Shown in pieces: positions 43,819 to 52,034 of a stretch of DNA of 64,000 nt. Location: assembly GCF_003259365.1 (NCBI RefSeq), contig NZ_QLLY01000008.1:186001-250000 (forward strand), written 5' to 3'. A model generated the notes under the pieces. It had not been told where the DNA came from, made no database searches, and worked only from the letters and a program-made list of their open reading frames with translations. This DNA is from Streptomyces sp. PsTaAH-137. Its GTDB lineage: Bacteria; Actinomycetota; Actinomycetes; Streptomycetales; Streptomycetaceae. The position numbers were made by a program, and so were the translations under genes. Within the stretch, counting starts at the first letter, position 1; each line of letters begins with the position of its first letter.

Positions 43819-44874
43819 CTACGACGACGCCCGGATCACCAGCTCCGTGGGCAGGACCAGGTGCCGCTCGGCGCCCCGGCGGGCCGAGGAGCGCTTGCCC
43901 TCGGCGGCCAGGGCGATCTCGTCGAGGAGCAGCATCGTCATCGCGCGGCCCATGTCGCGGGTGGGCTGGCGGACGCTGGTGAGGCCGGGCTCCAGATGGC
44001 GGGCGATCATGGAGTCGTCGAAGCCGACCAGGGACACGTCGTCGGGGATGCGGCGGCCGGCCTCGCGCAGGACCTGGCGGGCGCCGGAGGCCATCAGGTC
44101 GGAGCAGGCGAAGACCGCGTCGAGGCCGGGGCTGCGTTCAAGAAGATCAGTCATGCAGCGTCGGCCGCCCTCCTCGGTGAAGTCTCCGTAGGCCACCAAT
44201 TTCTCGTCGTGGGCGAGTCCGGAGGCGGCCAGTTCGTCCTCGTATCCGACCAGTCGGCGCTGGGCGCCGTACACGTCCAGCGGGCCCGTGATGATCGCGA
44301 TGGAGCGCCGGCCGCGGGAGACCAGGTGCTCGATCGCCGAGCGGGCCCCGGCGTAGTTGTCGGTGTCGACCGAGGGCAGCGGTTCGTCGGCCGAGCGGGG
44401 GCCGCTGATCACCGTGGGGATGTCCATCTGGAGGAGGCGGTCGGCGAGCGGGTCGTCGGAGTGGACGGAGACCAGGAGGACGCCGTCGACGCGGTGGGCC
44501 GCGAGGTAGGAGGCGAGCTTGTCGCGCTCACGCTCGCCGCGGGCGAAGGTCAGGAGAAGCTGCAGGTTGGACTCGGCGAGGGCCATGCCGACACCGCCGA
44601 CCATGCCGGAGAAGTAGGGCTCGGAGAAGAACCGGGATTCCGCTTCCGGGACCACGACGGCTATGGAGTCGGTGCGGTTGGCGGCGAGGGCGCGGGCCGC
44701 CGTGTTCGGGACGTAGCCGAGCTCGGCGATGGCCTCCTCGACGGAGGCGCGCGTGGCATCGCTGACCCGGGGGGAACCGTTGATCACCCGGGAGACGGTG
44801 CCGCGGCCGACGCCGGCCCGGGCCGCGACCTCCTCCAGCGTCGGACGCCTGCCGTGAGTGCCGTGAGCCACCAT
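43819..44874 (-). CDS. cebR: LacI family cellobiose-responsive repressor CebR
   Basis: LacI/GalR regulator, 351 residues. HTH: RPTLEEVAARAGVGRGTVSRV with the hinge VPNTAARALAANRTDSIAVV; effector domain from about residue 70 with FACSDLMASGARQVLREAG and LVGFDDSMIARHLEPGLTSV. Divergent from cebEFG, next to bglC, and with perfect and near-perfect TGGGAGCGCTCCCA boxes nearby. In S. griseus and S. scabies CebR represses the ceb genes until cellobiose or related sugars bind. ATG chosen at MVAHGTHGRRP with GGAGG eight bases upstream. Confidence 0.94.
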   Translation of the reverse strand: MVAHGTHGRRPTLEEVAARAGVGRGTVSRVINGSPRVSDATRASVEEAIAELGYVPNTAARALAANRTDSIAVVVPEAESRFFSEPYFSGMVGGVGMALAESNLQLLLTFARGERERDKLASYLAAHRVDGVLLVSVHSDDPLADRLLQMDIPTVISGPRSADEPLPSVDTDNYAGARSAIEHLVSRGRRSIAIITGPLDVYGAQRRLVGYEDELAASGLAHDEKLVAYGDFTEEGGRRCMTDLLERSPGLDAVFACSDLMASGARQVLREAGRRIPDDVSLVGFDDSMIARHLEPGLTSVRQPTRDMGRAMTMLLLDEIALAAEGKRSSARRGAERHLVLPTELVIRASS

Positions 44875-44992
44875 GGCTTCTACCTCCCCGAGTCTCAGGC
44901 GGAATCTAACAGCCCTATAACCGCGGCGACTTGTCGCCGTCACATGTCTTGACACCCACCGCCCGAAGCGCGAATCTTCAACTCATCACGGA

Positions 44993-45006
44993 TGGGAGCG
45001 CTCCCA
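44993..45006. promoter_or_regulatory. CebR box (perfect) upstream of cebE
   Basis: TGGGAGCGCTCCCA, exact 14-bp CebR palindrome in the gap between cebR and cebE, 125 bases from the cebE start. Confidence 0.95.
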
Positions 45007-45130
45007 CCGTATCTGGTTCTTACATACCCTGCACACTCCCCGCCCGAGCCGCAGCAGTAAAAAACGGGCCCACCAAGGCAGTTGGCCGGGGCACAGCACG
45101 TCAGAGCAACCGAAGCACTTGGAGGACGCA

Positions 45131-46483
45131 ATGCGCACTTCGGGCAACTCCCGCGGCCGTACCCGCCGCACCGCACTGGCCACCGCCGCAGGCGTCGCCG
45201 CCGCCGCACTCCTCGCCACGGGATGCAGCGCCAGCGACGACTCCGACTCGGACTCGGGCTCCGCGGGCGGCAAGATCACGCTGCACGTGGGCACGTTCGG
45301 CACGTTCGGCTTCGACAACGGCAAGGGCAGCGCCAAGCTCTACGCCGCGTACGAGAAGTCGCACCCGAACATCAAGATCGTCGAGGACCACACCACCGAC
45401 GGCCAGAAGTACTGGGACACCCTCAAGCTGCGGATGTCCCGCAACAGCGGTCTCGCCGACGTGCAGGCCATCGAGGTCGGTTACATCGCCGAGGCCACGG
45501 GCCCGACCATGGCGAGCAAGTGGGAGGACCTGGGCAAGGCCGACAAGGCCCATGTCTCCGAATTCCTCGACTTCAAGACCAAGCAGGCCACGACGGCCGA
45601 CGGCAAGACGATCGGCTTCGGCACCGACATCGGCCCGATGGCCGTCTGTTACAACAAGGCCCTCTTCAAGGAGGCCGGCCTGCCCACGGACCGCGAGGAC
45701 GTCGCGAAGCTGTGGCAGGGCGACTGGTCGAAGTTCCTCGACGTCGCGGCCGACTACAAGAAGAAGGCCCCGAAGGGCACCGTCTTCACCGACTCCGCGG
45801 GCGGTCTGTTCAACGCGGTGCTCTCCAGCCAGCCGCAGCAGTTCTCCGACGACAGCGGCAAGCTGATCTACGACACGAGCCCCGGCATCAAGACCGCCTG
45901 GGACCTGGCCGTCAAGGCCGCGCAGGACGGCTACACCGCCAAGCTGCGCCAGTTCGACGAGAAGGGCACCTGGGCCGCCGGGTTCAAGAACTCCAAGTTC
46001 GCGACCGTGGCCTGCCCGAGCTGGATGCTCGGCCAGATCCAGAGCCAGGCGGGCGACAGCAACAAGGGCAAGTGGGACGTCGCCCTTCCCCCGCAGAACG
46101 GCAACTGGGGCGGTTCCTTCCTCGGTGTCCCGGCCTCCGGCAAGCACGTCAAGGAGGCCACCGAGCTGGCCGCGTGGCTGACCAGCGCGGCGCAGCAGGA
46201 GAAGGTCTTCACGGCGCTGGGCAACATCCCGTCCACCAAGGACGGCCTGGCCTCCGACACCGTGAAGAACGCGAAGGTCGACTTCTACGGTGACACCCCG
46301 GTCGGCCAGATCTACTCGAAGATCGCGGAGGGCATCCAGCCCGCGCCGATCGGTGCCAACGACGGCCAGGTGAAGACCTTCCTCACCGACAACGGCATCC
46401 TCGACATCGAGCAGCGCGGCACGGACCCCAAGAAGGCGTGGGCGAACGTCAAGAAGCTGGTCGACGACAAGATCGAGCAGTAA
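45131..46483 (+). CDS. cebE: Cellobiose ABC transporter substrate-binding lipoprotein
   Basis: Family 1 extracellular solute-binding lipoprotein, 450 residues, binds cellobiose and cello-oligosaccharides outside the membrane. Signal: RGRTRRTALATAAG then lipobox LATGC with Cys32. Binding-fold landmarks: VGTFGTFGFDNGKGS, VEDHTTDGQKYWDTLKLRM, and CPSWMLGQIQSQAG. ATG start with GGAGG six bases upstream; CebR box in the promoter. The ATPase is not in the operon; in streptomycetes the shared MsiK usually energises this transporter. A strong hairpin follows the gene. Confidence 0.94.
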   Translation: MRTSGNSRGRTRRTALATAAGVAAAALLATGCSASDDSDSDSGSAGGKITLHVGTFGTFGFDNGKGSAKLYAAYEKSHPNIKIVEDHTTDGQKYWDTLKLRMSRNSGLADVQAIEVGYIAEATGPTMASKWEDLGKADKAHVSEFLDFKTKQATTADGKTIGFGTDIGPMAVCYNKALFKEAGLPTDREDVAKLWQGDWSKFLDVAADYKKKAPKGTVFTDSAGGLFNAVLSSQPQQFSDDSGKLIYDTSPGIKTAWDLAVKAAQDGYTAKLRQFDEKGTWAAGFKNSKFATVACPSWMLGQIQSQAGDSNKGKWDVALPPQNGNWGGSFLGVPASGKHVKEATELAAWLTSAAQQEKVFTALGNIPSTKDGLASDTVKNAKVDFYGDTPVGQIYSKIAEGIQPAPIGANDGQVKTFLTDNGILDIEQRGTDPKKAWANVKKLVDDKIEQ

Positions 46484-46502
46484 GGACGGACGGCCGCCGG
46501 CC

Positions 46503-46541
46503 GCGGTCCCGGCGCCCGCTCCATCCGGGCGCCGGGACCGC
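46503..46541 (+). terminator. Intra-operon attenuating hairpin between cebE and cebF
   Basis: Perfect 16-bp arms (46503-46518 and 46526-46541) with a 7-nt loop, 20 bases after cebE. Likely causes partial termination or 3'-end protection, so binding protein exceeds permease. Confidence 0.8.
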
Positions 46542-46597
46542 ACCCCGGCCCGCATCCCCCAGCCCTGCACCACCACCGAACCGGAAGGAAAGCCCGC

Positions 46598-47599
46598 GTG
46601 GCCACCTCCGTCAAGGCGGACGCCGGCGGCAGCCCGCCGTCCGCCCCTCCCTCCGCCGCACCGGTCCAGCGGCCCGCACCGTCGACCTGGCGCAGCAGGT
46701 TCTACCGCTGGGACCTCAAGGGGTCTCCGTACGCCTTCATCGCTCCGTTCTTCCTCTGCTTCGCGGCCTTCGGCCTCTTCCCGCTGATCTACACGGGCTG
46801 GCTCTCGCTGCACAGCGTGCAGCTCGGCGCGGAGGACCAGGCGTCGTGGGTCGGCTTCGACAACTACACCCGGCTGCTCGACAGCGAGTTCTTCTGGCGC
46901 GCGCTGTCCAACACGTTCACCATCGGTGTGATCTCCACCGTTCCGCAGCTGCTGATGGCGCTCGGCCTCGCGCATCTGCTCAACTCCAAGCTGCGCGGCC
47001 GCGCCTTCCTGCGGATCGCGGTCCTCACCCCGTACGCCACGTCGATCGCCGCGGCCACGCTGGTCTTCGCCCAGCTGTTCAACACCGACTACGGCATGAT
47101 CAACTCGCTGCTCGACGTCTTCGGGCTCGGCCCGGTGCAGTGGGAGTCGTCCAAGTGGCCCGCGCAGATCGCCATTTCGACGATCGTGACCTGGCGCTGG
47201 ACCGGCTACAACGCGCTCATCTACCTGGCCGCGATGCAGGCCGTGCCGAACGACCTCTACGAGGCGGCCGCCCTCGACGGGGCGTCGCGCTGGCGGCAGT
47301 TCGTCTCCGTGACCATCCCCTCGATCCGTCCGACGATCCTGTTCACCATCATCGTCTCGACCATCGGCGCCACCCAGCTGTTCGGTGAGCCGATGCTGTA
47401 CGGCGGCAGTGTCGGCATCGGCGGCGGCAGCGGCGGTCAGTACCAGACCCTCTCGCTGCTCATGTACCAGACCGGCTGGACCAACAACTCCCTGGGCCGG
47501 GCCTCGGCCATCGCCTGGGTGATGCTGCTGATCCTGCTGCTCGTCGGCGCCCTCCAGGCGCTCGCGGCCCGCCGCAACCGCACGAAGCTGGGAGGCTGA
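46598..47599 (+). CDS. cebF: Cellobiose ABC transporter permease (MalF-like)
   Basis: Binding-protein-dependent permease, 333 residues, six TM helices. The cytoplasmic EAA loop is seen as NDLYEAAALDGASRWRQFVSVTIPSI (quoted from longer text in part), which docks the ATPase. N-terminal about 40 residues are a cytoplasmic Pro/Ser-rich extension. GTG start after GGAAGGAAA. Second gene of the cebEFG operon. Confidence 0.93.
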   Translation: MATSVKADAGGSPPSAPPSAAPVQRPAPSTWRSRFYRWDLKGSPYAFIAPFFLCFAAFGLFPLIYTGWLSLHSVQLGAEDQASWVGFDNYTRLLDSEFFWRALSNTFTIGVISTVPQLLMALGLAHLLNSKLRGRAFLRIAVLTPYATSIAAATLVFAQLFNTDYGMINSLLDVFGLGPVQWESSKWPAQIAISTIVTWRWTGYNALIYLAAMQAVPNDLYEAAALDGASRWRQFVSVTIPSIRPTILFTIIVSTIGATQLFGEPMLYGGSVGIGGGSGGQYQTLSLLMYQTGWTNNSLGRASAIAWVMLLILLLVGALQALAARRNRTKLGG

Positions 47600-47602
47600 C
47601 CC

Positions 47603-48514
47603 ATGACCGTCCAACTCCCGGCGCCCCCCGCAGCGCCTCCCACGGTGGCACCCGCGGCGCGCCGCAGCCGCTTCGCGCCCGGCGCGGGCGACCAGCGCAA
47701 GGCCGGGCCGCTCGCGTACGTCCTGCTGATCGTGGCGGCCTTCGTCTCGCTGTTCCCGCTGTACTGGAACGTGGTGGCGGCCTCGCACGACAGCACCCGG
47801 GTGCAGCAGGCCCCGGCGCCGCTGCTGCCCGGCTCGCACCTGCTGGAGAACCTGGACGTCGCGTGGAACCAGGTCCACATGGGTGTGGCCCTGATCAACA
47901 CGACCGTGGTGGCGAGCGTGATCAGCGCCAGCACGGTGCTGTTCGCGACGCTGGCCGGCTTCGCCTTCGCCAAGCTGCACTTCAAGGGCCGCAACCTGCT
48001 GCTCGCGCTGGTCGTCGCCACCATGACGGTGCCGCCGCAGCTCACCGTCATCCCGCTGTACCAGATCATCACGGACCTGCAGTGGACGGACACCCTCCAG
48101 GCGGTCATCATGCCGTCGCTGGTCGCCGCCTTCGGGGTGTTCTTCATGCGGCAGTACCTCGTCGAGGCGCTGCCGGTCGAGCTGGTCGAGGCGGCCCGGG
48201 TGGACGGGGCGAACAGCCTGCGGGTCATCTGGCACGTGGTCTTTCCCGTGGCCCGGCCCGCGATGGCGGTGCTCGCGATGCTCACCTTCGTCCAGGCGTG
48301 GAACGACTTCTTCTGGCCGTTCATCGTGCTCACCGACACCGGCACCCCGACGCTCCAGGTCTCGCTGGCGAACCTGGGCGCGGGCAACCACACCGTGGAC
48401 ACCGCGGTCGTGCTGACCGGCGCGCTGATCTCCACGGTCCCGCTGCTGCTGGTCTTCGCCTTCCTCGGCAAGCACATCGTGGGCGGCATCACGGCCGGTG
48501 CGGTGAAGAGCTGA
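47603..48514 (+). CDS. cebG: Cellobiose ABC transporter permease (MalG-like)
   Basis: Second membrane subunit, 303 residues, six TM helices, starts three bases after cebF. EAA loop: VELVEAARVDGANSLRVIWH. TM segments include LAYVLLIVAAFVSLFPLYW and LLLALVVATMTVPPQLTVI. GAGG precedes the ATG. With CebF it forms the pore of the cello-oligosaccharide importer. Confidence 0.94.
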   Translation: MTVQLPAPPAAPPTVAPAARRSRFAPGAGDQRKAGPLAYVLLIVAAFVSLFPLYWNVVAASHDSTRVQQAPAPLLPGSHLLENLDVAWNQVHMGVALINTTVVASVISASTVLFATLAGFAFAKLHFKGRNLLLALVVATMTVPPQLTVIPLYQIITDLQWTDTLQAVIMPSLVAAFGVFFMRQYLVEALPVELVEAARVDGANSLRVIWHVVFPVARPAMAVLAMLTFVQAWNDFFWPFIVLTDTGTPTLQVSLANLGAGNHTVDTAVVLTGALISTVPLLLVFAFLGKHIVGGITAGAVKS

Positions 48515-48549
48515 ACCACCGCCGTCCGCATCCGTGCGGCCGGCGCCCG

Positions 48550-48563
48550 TGGGAGCGCTTCCA
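48550..48563. promoter_or_regulatory. CebR box (one mismatch) between cebG and bglC
   Basis: TGGGAGCGCTTCCA, one base from the perfect palindrome, 36 bases after cebG. It suggests bglC has its own CebR-controlled promoter. Confidence 0.85.
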
Positions 48564-48770
48564 CGGTCCGGGCTTCCCGGACCGGGAGCGCATGCACCGC
48601 CCCGGACCGGCCCGGCACCGTCGTTCCGCCCCGCCCGGCGCCGGGTCCGCGCCCCGTCTCCGTCCCGGACCTTCCGGAGCGGAGACGGGGACCTCGGCAG
48701 CGTCGCCGACGGCCCTCGCCCTGACGTCACGTCACTTCCCCCTGCATACACACGCGTTGGGAGCGTCCCT

Positions 48771-50222
48771 ATGACCACCACGAACAACCTCGGCACCACG
48801 ACCGCCGCCACCCCCACGGCGGTCACCCGTTTCCCCGCCGGGTTCCTGTGGGGATCCGCCACCGCCTCGTACCAGATCGAGGGCGCCGTCCGGGAGGACG
48901 GGCGCACGCCGTCGATCTGGGACACCTTCAGCCACACCCCGGGCAAGGTGCTGAACGGGGACACCGGCGATGTCGCCGTGGACCACTACCACCGCTGGCG
49001 CGACGACGTCCGCCTGATGGCCGACCTGGGCCTGACGGCGTACCGCTTCTCCGTGGCCTGGCCGCGGGTGCAGCCGACCGGGCGCGGGCCCGCCGTGCAG
49101 CGCGGGCTCGACTTCTACCGGGGCCTGGTCGACGAGCTGCTCGCGCACGGCATCAAGCCCGTCGCCACCCTGTACCACTGGGACCTGCCGCAGGAACTGG
49201 AGAACGCGGGCGGCTGGCCCGTCCGGGACACCGCCCACCGGTTCGCGGAGTACGCCACCCTCGTCGGCGAGGCGCTCGGCGACCGGGTCGAGCAGTGGGT
49301 GACCCTCAACGAGCCCTGGTGCAGCGCCTTCCTCGGGTACGGCTCGGGCGTGCACGCGCCGGGCCGCACCGACCCGGCCGCCGCCCTGCGCGCCGCGCAC
49401 CACCTCAACCTCGGGCACGGGCTCGCCACGTCGGCGCTGCGCGGCGTCCTGCCGGGCCGCGCCCAGATCGGTCTCAGCCTCAACCCGAGCGTGGTCAGGC
49501 CGCTCACCGACGACCCCGCGGACCTGGACGCCAAGCGCCGGATCGACGCACTCGCCAACCGGGTCTTCACCGGCCCGCTGCTGAAGGGCGCCTACCCCGA
49601 GGACCTGATCGCCGACACCGCGCGGCTCACGGACTGGTCGTTCGTGCAGGACGGGGACACGGAGATCATCCACCAGCCGCTGGACTTCATCGGCCTGAAC
49701 TACTACACGCCCGCCATCGTCTCGGCCCCGCGCGCCGAGCGGACCGGCCCCCGGCTCGACGGCCACGGCGGCGGCGACCACTCCCCCTGGCCCGCCTCGG
49801 AGGACGTCGAGTTCCACCACGTGAACGAGGACAAGACCGCGATGGGCTGGCCGGTGGACCCGACCGGCCTGAGCGACCTGCTCCTCGACTACACCGCTCA
49901 GGCGCCCGGCGTCCCCCTCTATGTGACGGAGAACGGCGCCGCGTACGACGACGCCGTCGTGGACGGAGCGGTGCACGACCCCGAGCGGGTCCGCTATCTG
50001 CACGCCCACCTCGGCGCCGTGCACGACGCGATCGCCCGGGGCGCGGACGTCCGCGGCTACTTCCTCTGGTCCCTGCTCGACAACTTCGAATGGGCCTACG
50101 GGTACAGCAAGCGGTTCGGCGCGGTCTACGTCGACTACGAGACGCAGCAGCGCATCCCGAAGTCCAGCGCCACCTGGTACGCCCGGGTCGCCCGGGCCGG
50201 CGGGCTGCCCGCGCAGGACTGA
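48771..50222 (+). CDS. bglC: GH1 beta-glucosidase (cellobiose hydrolysing)
   Basis: Intracellular family 1 glycoside hydrolase that splits imported cellobiose to glucose, 483 residues, no signal peptide. Motifs: FLWGSATASYQIEGAVREDG, acid/base in WVTLNEPWCSA (Glu about 180), nucleophile in VPLYVTENGAAYDD (Glu about 387) and the sugar-binding LDNFEWAYGY. ATG start; GGGAG eight bases upstream is part of TTGGGAGCGTCCCTATG, a sequence resembling half of a CebR box, so ribosome site and repressor motif may coincide. End of the ceb locus. Confidence 0.95.
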   Translation: MTTTNNLGTTTAATPTAVTRFPAGFLWGSATASYQIEGAVREDGRTPSIWDTFSHTPGKVLNGDTGDVAVDHYHRWRDDVRLMADLGLTAYRFSVAWPRVQPTGRGPAVQRGLDFYRGLVDELLAHGIKPVATLYHWDLPQELENAGGWPVRDTAHRFAEYATLVGEALGDRVEQWVTLNEPWCSAFLGYGSGVHAPGRTDPAAALRAAHHLNLGHGLATSALRGVLPGRAQIGLSLNPSVVRPLTDDPADLDAKRRIDALANRVFTGPLLKGAYPEDLIADTARLTDWSFVQDGDTEIIHQPLDFIGLNYYTPAIVSAPRAERTGPRLDGHGGGDHSPWPASEDVEFHHVNEDKTAMGWPVDPTGLSDLLLDYTAQAPGVPLYVTENGAAYDDAVVDGAVHDPERVRYLHAHLGAVHDAIARGADVRGYFLWSLLDNFEWAYGYSKRFGAVYVDYETQQRIPKSSATWYARVARAGGLPAQD

Positions 50223-50236
50223 CCACAGGCCGGGGG

Positions 50237-50295
50237 AGGGCCGGTGCGCCGAACGCCACTCGCGTGGCGGAGCGGCGTACCGGCCCTTATTTTTC
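50237..50295 (+). terminator. Terminator after bglC
   Basis: AGGGCCGGT pairs with ACCGGCCCT, with inner GCGCCG/CGGCGT and GCCAC/GTGGC stems, followed by TATTTTT. A canonical factor-independent terminator with a T-tract, rare in this window. Confidence 0.85.
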
Positions 50296-50347
50296 GGCTA
50301 TGCCCGATAACTCACGTATGTCCGCCCACGAGAGCCACTGAGCCGCC

Positions 50348-52024
50348 ATGGGCGTTCTCAAGGACCACCCGGAACTCGTCCTGTTCGCGAGCCTCGCGCT
50401 CGGCTACCTCGTCGGGAAGCTGCGCGTGGGGCCGCTCACGCTGGGCGGCATCTGCGGCACGCTGATCGTCTCGCTGCTGCTCGGCGCCTGGACCAAGGCG
50501 CAGGTCTCCGACGACGTGAAGACGGTGTTCTTCGCGCTGTTCATCTTCGCGCTCGGCTACATGGCCGGGCCGCAGTTCTTCCGGAACCTCAACAAGAAGT
50601 CGCTGCGCTTCTTCGTGCTCTGCGGCATCGAACTGGTCTGCGTCCTCGGCATCGCCTTCGGCCTCGCCAAGTGGTTCGACCTGGACGTCGGCACCGCCTC
50701 CGGCATCCTGGCCGGTGCGGCCACCGAGTCGGCGGTCGTCGGTACGGCGACCGAGTCCATCGGCAAGCTGAGCAATCTGACCGCCTCGCAGATCACCGAG
50801 TACCAGGGCAACGTCGCCACCGCGTACACGGTCTGCTACCTCTTCGGCCTGATCACGATCGTGCTCTACACGAGCCAGATCATGCCGATGCTGATGCGCA
50901 TCAACCTGCGCGACGCCGCCCGCGAGCTGTGGGAGAAGACCCGCAGCAGCGGCAGTCTGGAGGCGGACGAGCGTCCGGCGCTGCCGGGCATGGTGGGCCG
51001 CACCTATCTGGTGACGACCGCCGACGGCCGTACGGTCGGCGACCTCCAGCAGCACCTCGACGAGCGGGTCACGATCGAGAACGTCAAGCGCGGCAGCAAG
51101 ATCCTCACCGTCACGCCGGACCTCGAACTCACCCTTTCGGACCTGGTCCTCCTGGTCGGCCGTCGGGCCAACGTGATCGAGGCCGGCCGGCTGCTCGGCC
51201 CCGAGACGCCGGGCGTGCCCGGACTCGACTCGCCGCTCGCCAGCCGCGAGGTCTCCATCACCGACAAGGCGCTGGAGGGCAAGACGGTCGACGAGCTCCA
51301 GCGCTCCCATCCCGAGTTCCTCCAGGACGGCGTCTACGTCACCGACGTGACCCGCGGCGACACCGACATCCCGGCCAACGGCGACACGGTGCTGCACCGC
51401 GGTGACGTGCTCACTCTGGTCGGCGCCCGCTCGGGCCTGAACAAGCTGGTCGCCAAGATCGGCTCGGTGGTCAAGAACGACGCCACCGACTTCATCTATC
51501 TGGGCCTCGGCATCGCGGCCGGTTCGCTGCTCGGGCAGATCGTGGTCAAGTTCGGCGACGTCCCGCTGTCGCTCGGCACGGGCGGCGGCTGTCTGGTCTC
51601 CGGACTGCTCTTCGGCTGGTTCCGCTCGCGGTCGCAGACCTTCGGCGCGTTCCCGCCGCAGGCCGCGTCCACGATCAAGGACATGGGGCTGGCCGTCTTC
51701 ATCGCCTGTACGGGCCTGGTGTCCGGGCCGCAGGCCTGGCCGCTGCTGAAGGAGTACGGGGCGCTGCTGCCGTTCGCCGGGATCGCGATGGTGCTGATCC
51801 CCGCCACGATCTCGCTGATCGTCGGCCGCCGGCTGCTGAAGATCGAGAAGCCGCTGCTGATCGGCGCCATCGCCGGACAGCAGTGCTCGACACCCGCGAT
51901 CACCGCCGTCACCCAGGTGGCGCAGTCGTCGGTGCCGCTGCTCGGCTACACGATCACCTACGCCCTCTCCAACTTCCTGCTCCCCCTGACGGGCCCCCTG
52001 CTCGTCGGCGTACTCGGCCACTGA
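50348..52024 (+). CDS. AspT-type aspartate:alanine exchanger, paralogue 1
   Basis: Integral membrane antiporter of the AAEx (AspT/YidE/YbjL) family, 558 residues. Layout is typical: about five TM helices (GYLVGKLRVGPLTLGGICG; FFALFIFALGYMAGPQFF), two cytoplasmic TrkA-C (RCK_C) domains (about 205-370), then five more TM helices (FIYLGLGIAAGSLLGQIV). Conserved substrate motifs: AGAATESAVVGTATESI in the first half and AIAGQQCSTPAITAVTQVA in the second. AspT exchanges aspartate in for alanine out. Followed by a second paralogue and an aspartate 4-decarboxylase gene in the same operon, which supports the assignment. Confidence 0.9.
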   Translation: MGVLKDHPELVLFASLALGYLVGKLRVGPLTLGGICGTLIVSLLLGAWTKAQVSDDVKTVFFALFIFALGYMAGPQFFRNLNKKSLRFFVLCGIELVCVLGIAFGLAKWFDLDVGTASGILAGAATESAVVGTATESIGKLSNLTASQITEYQGNVATAYTVCYLFGLITIVLYTSQIMPMLMRINLRDAARELWEKTRSSGSLEADERPALPGMVGRTYLVTTADGRTVGDLQQHLDERVTIENVKRGSKILTVTPDLELTLSDLVLLVGRRANVIEAGRLLGPETPGVPGLDSPLASREVSITDKALEGKTVDELQRSHPEFLQDGVYVTDVTRGDTDIPANGDTVLHRGDVLTLVGARSGLNKLVAKIGSVVKNDATDFIYLGLGIAAGSLLGQIVVKFGDVPLSLGTGGGCLVSGLLFGWFRSRSQTFGAFPPQAASTIKDMGLAVFIACTGLVSGPQAWPLLKEYGALLPFAGIAMVLIPATISLIVGRRLLKIEKPLLIGAIAGQQCSTPAITAVTQVAQSSVPLLGYTITYALSNFLLPLTGPLLVGVLGH

Positions 52025-52034
52025 GAGGCAAGCA

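Noticed and set aside
45101..48964. 1,287-codon minus-strand open frame opposite cebEFG-bglC
   Set aside because: Antisense to four well-supported genes, composition typical of a shadow frame, no motif recognised.
50300..50341. 13-codon open frame (MPDNSRMSAHESH) just before the first AspT-type gene
   Set aside because: Could be a leader peptide, but it has no ribosome binding site or regulatory codon pattern and may lie at the transcription start; not supported.
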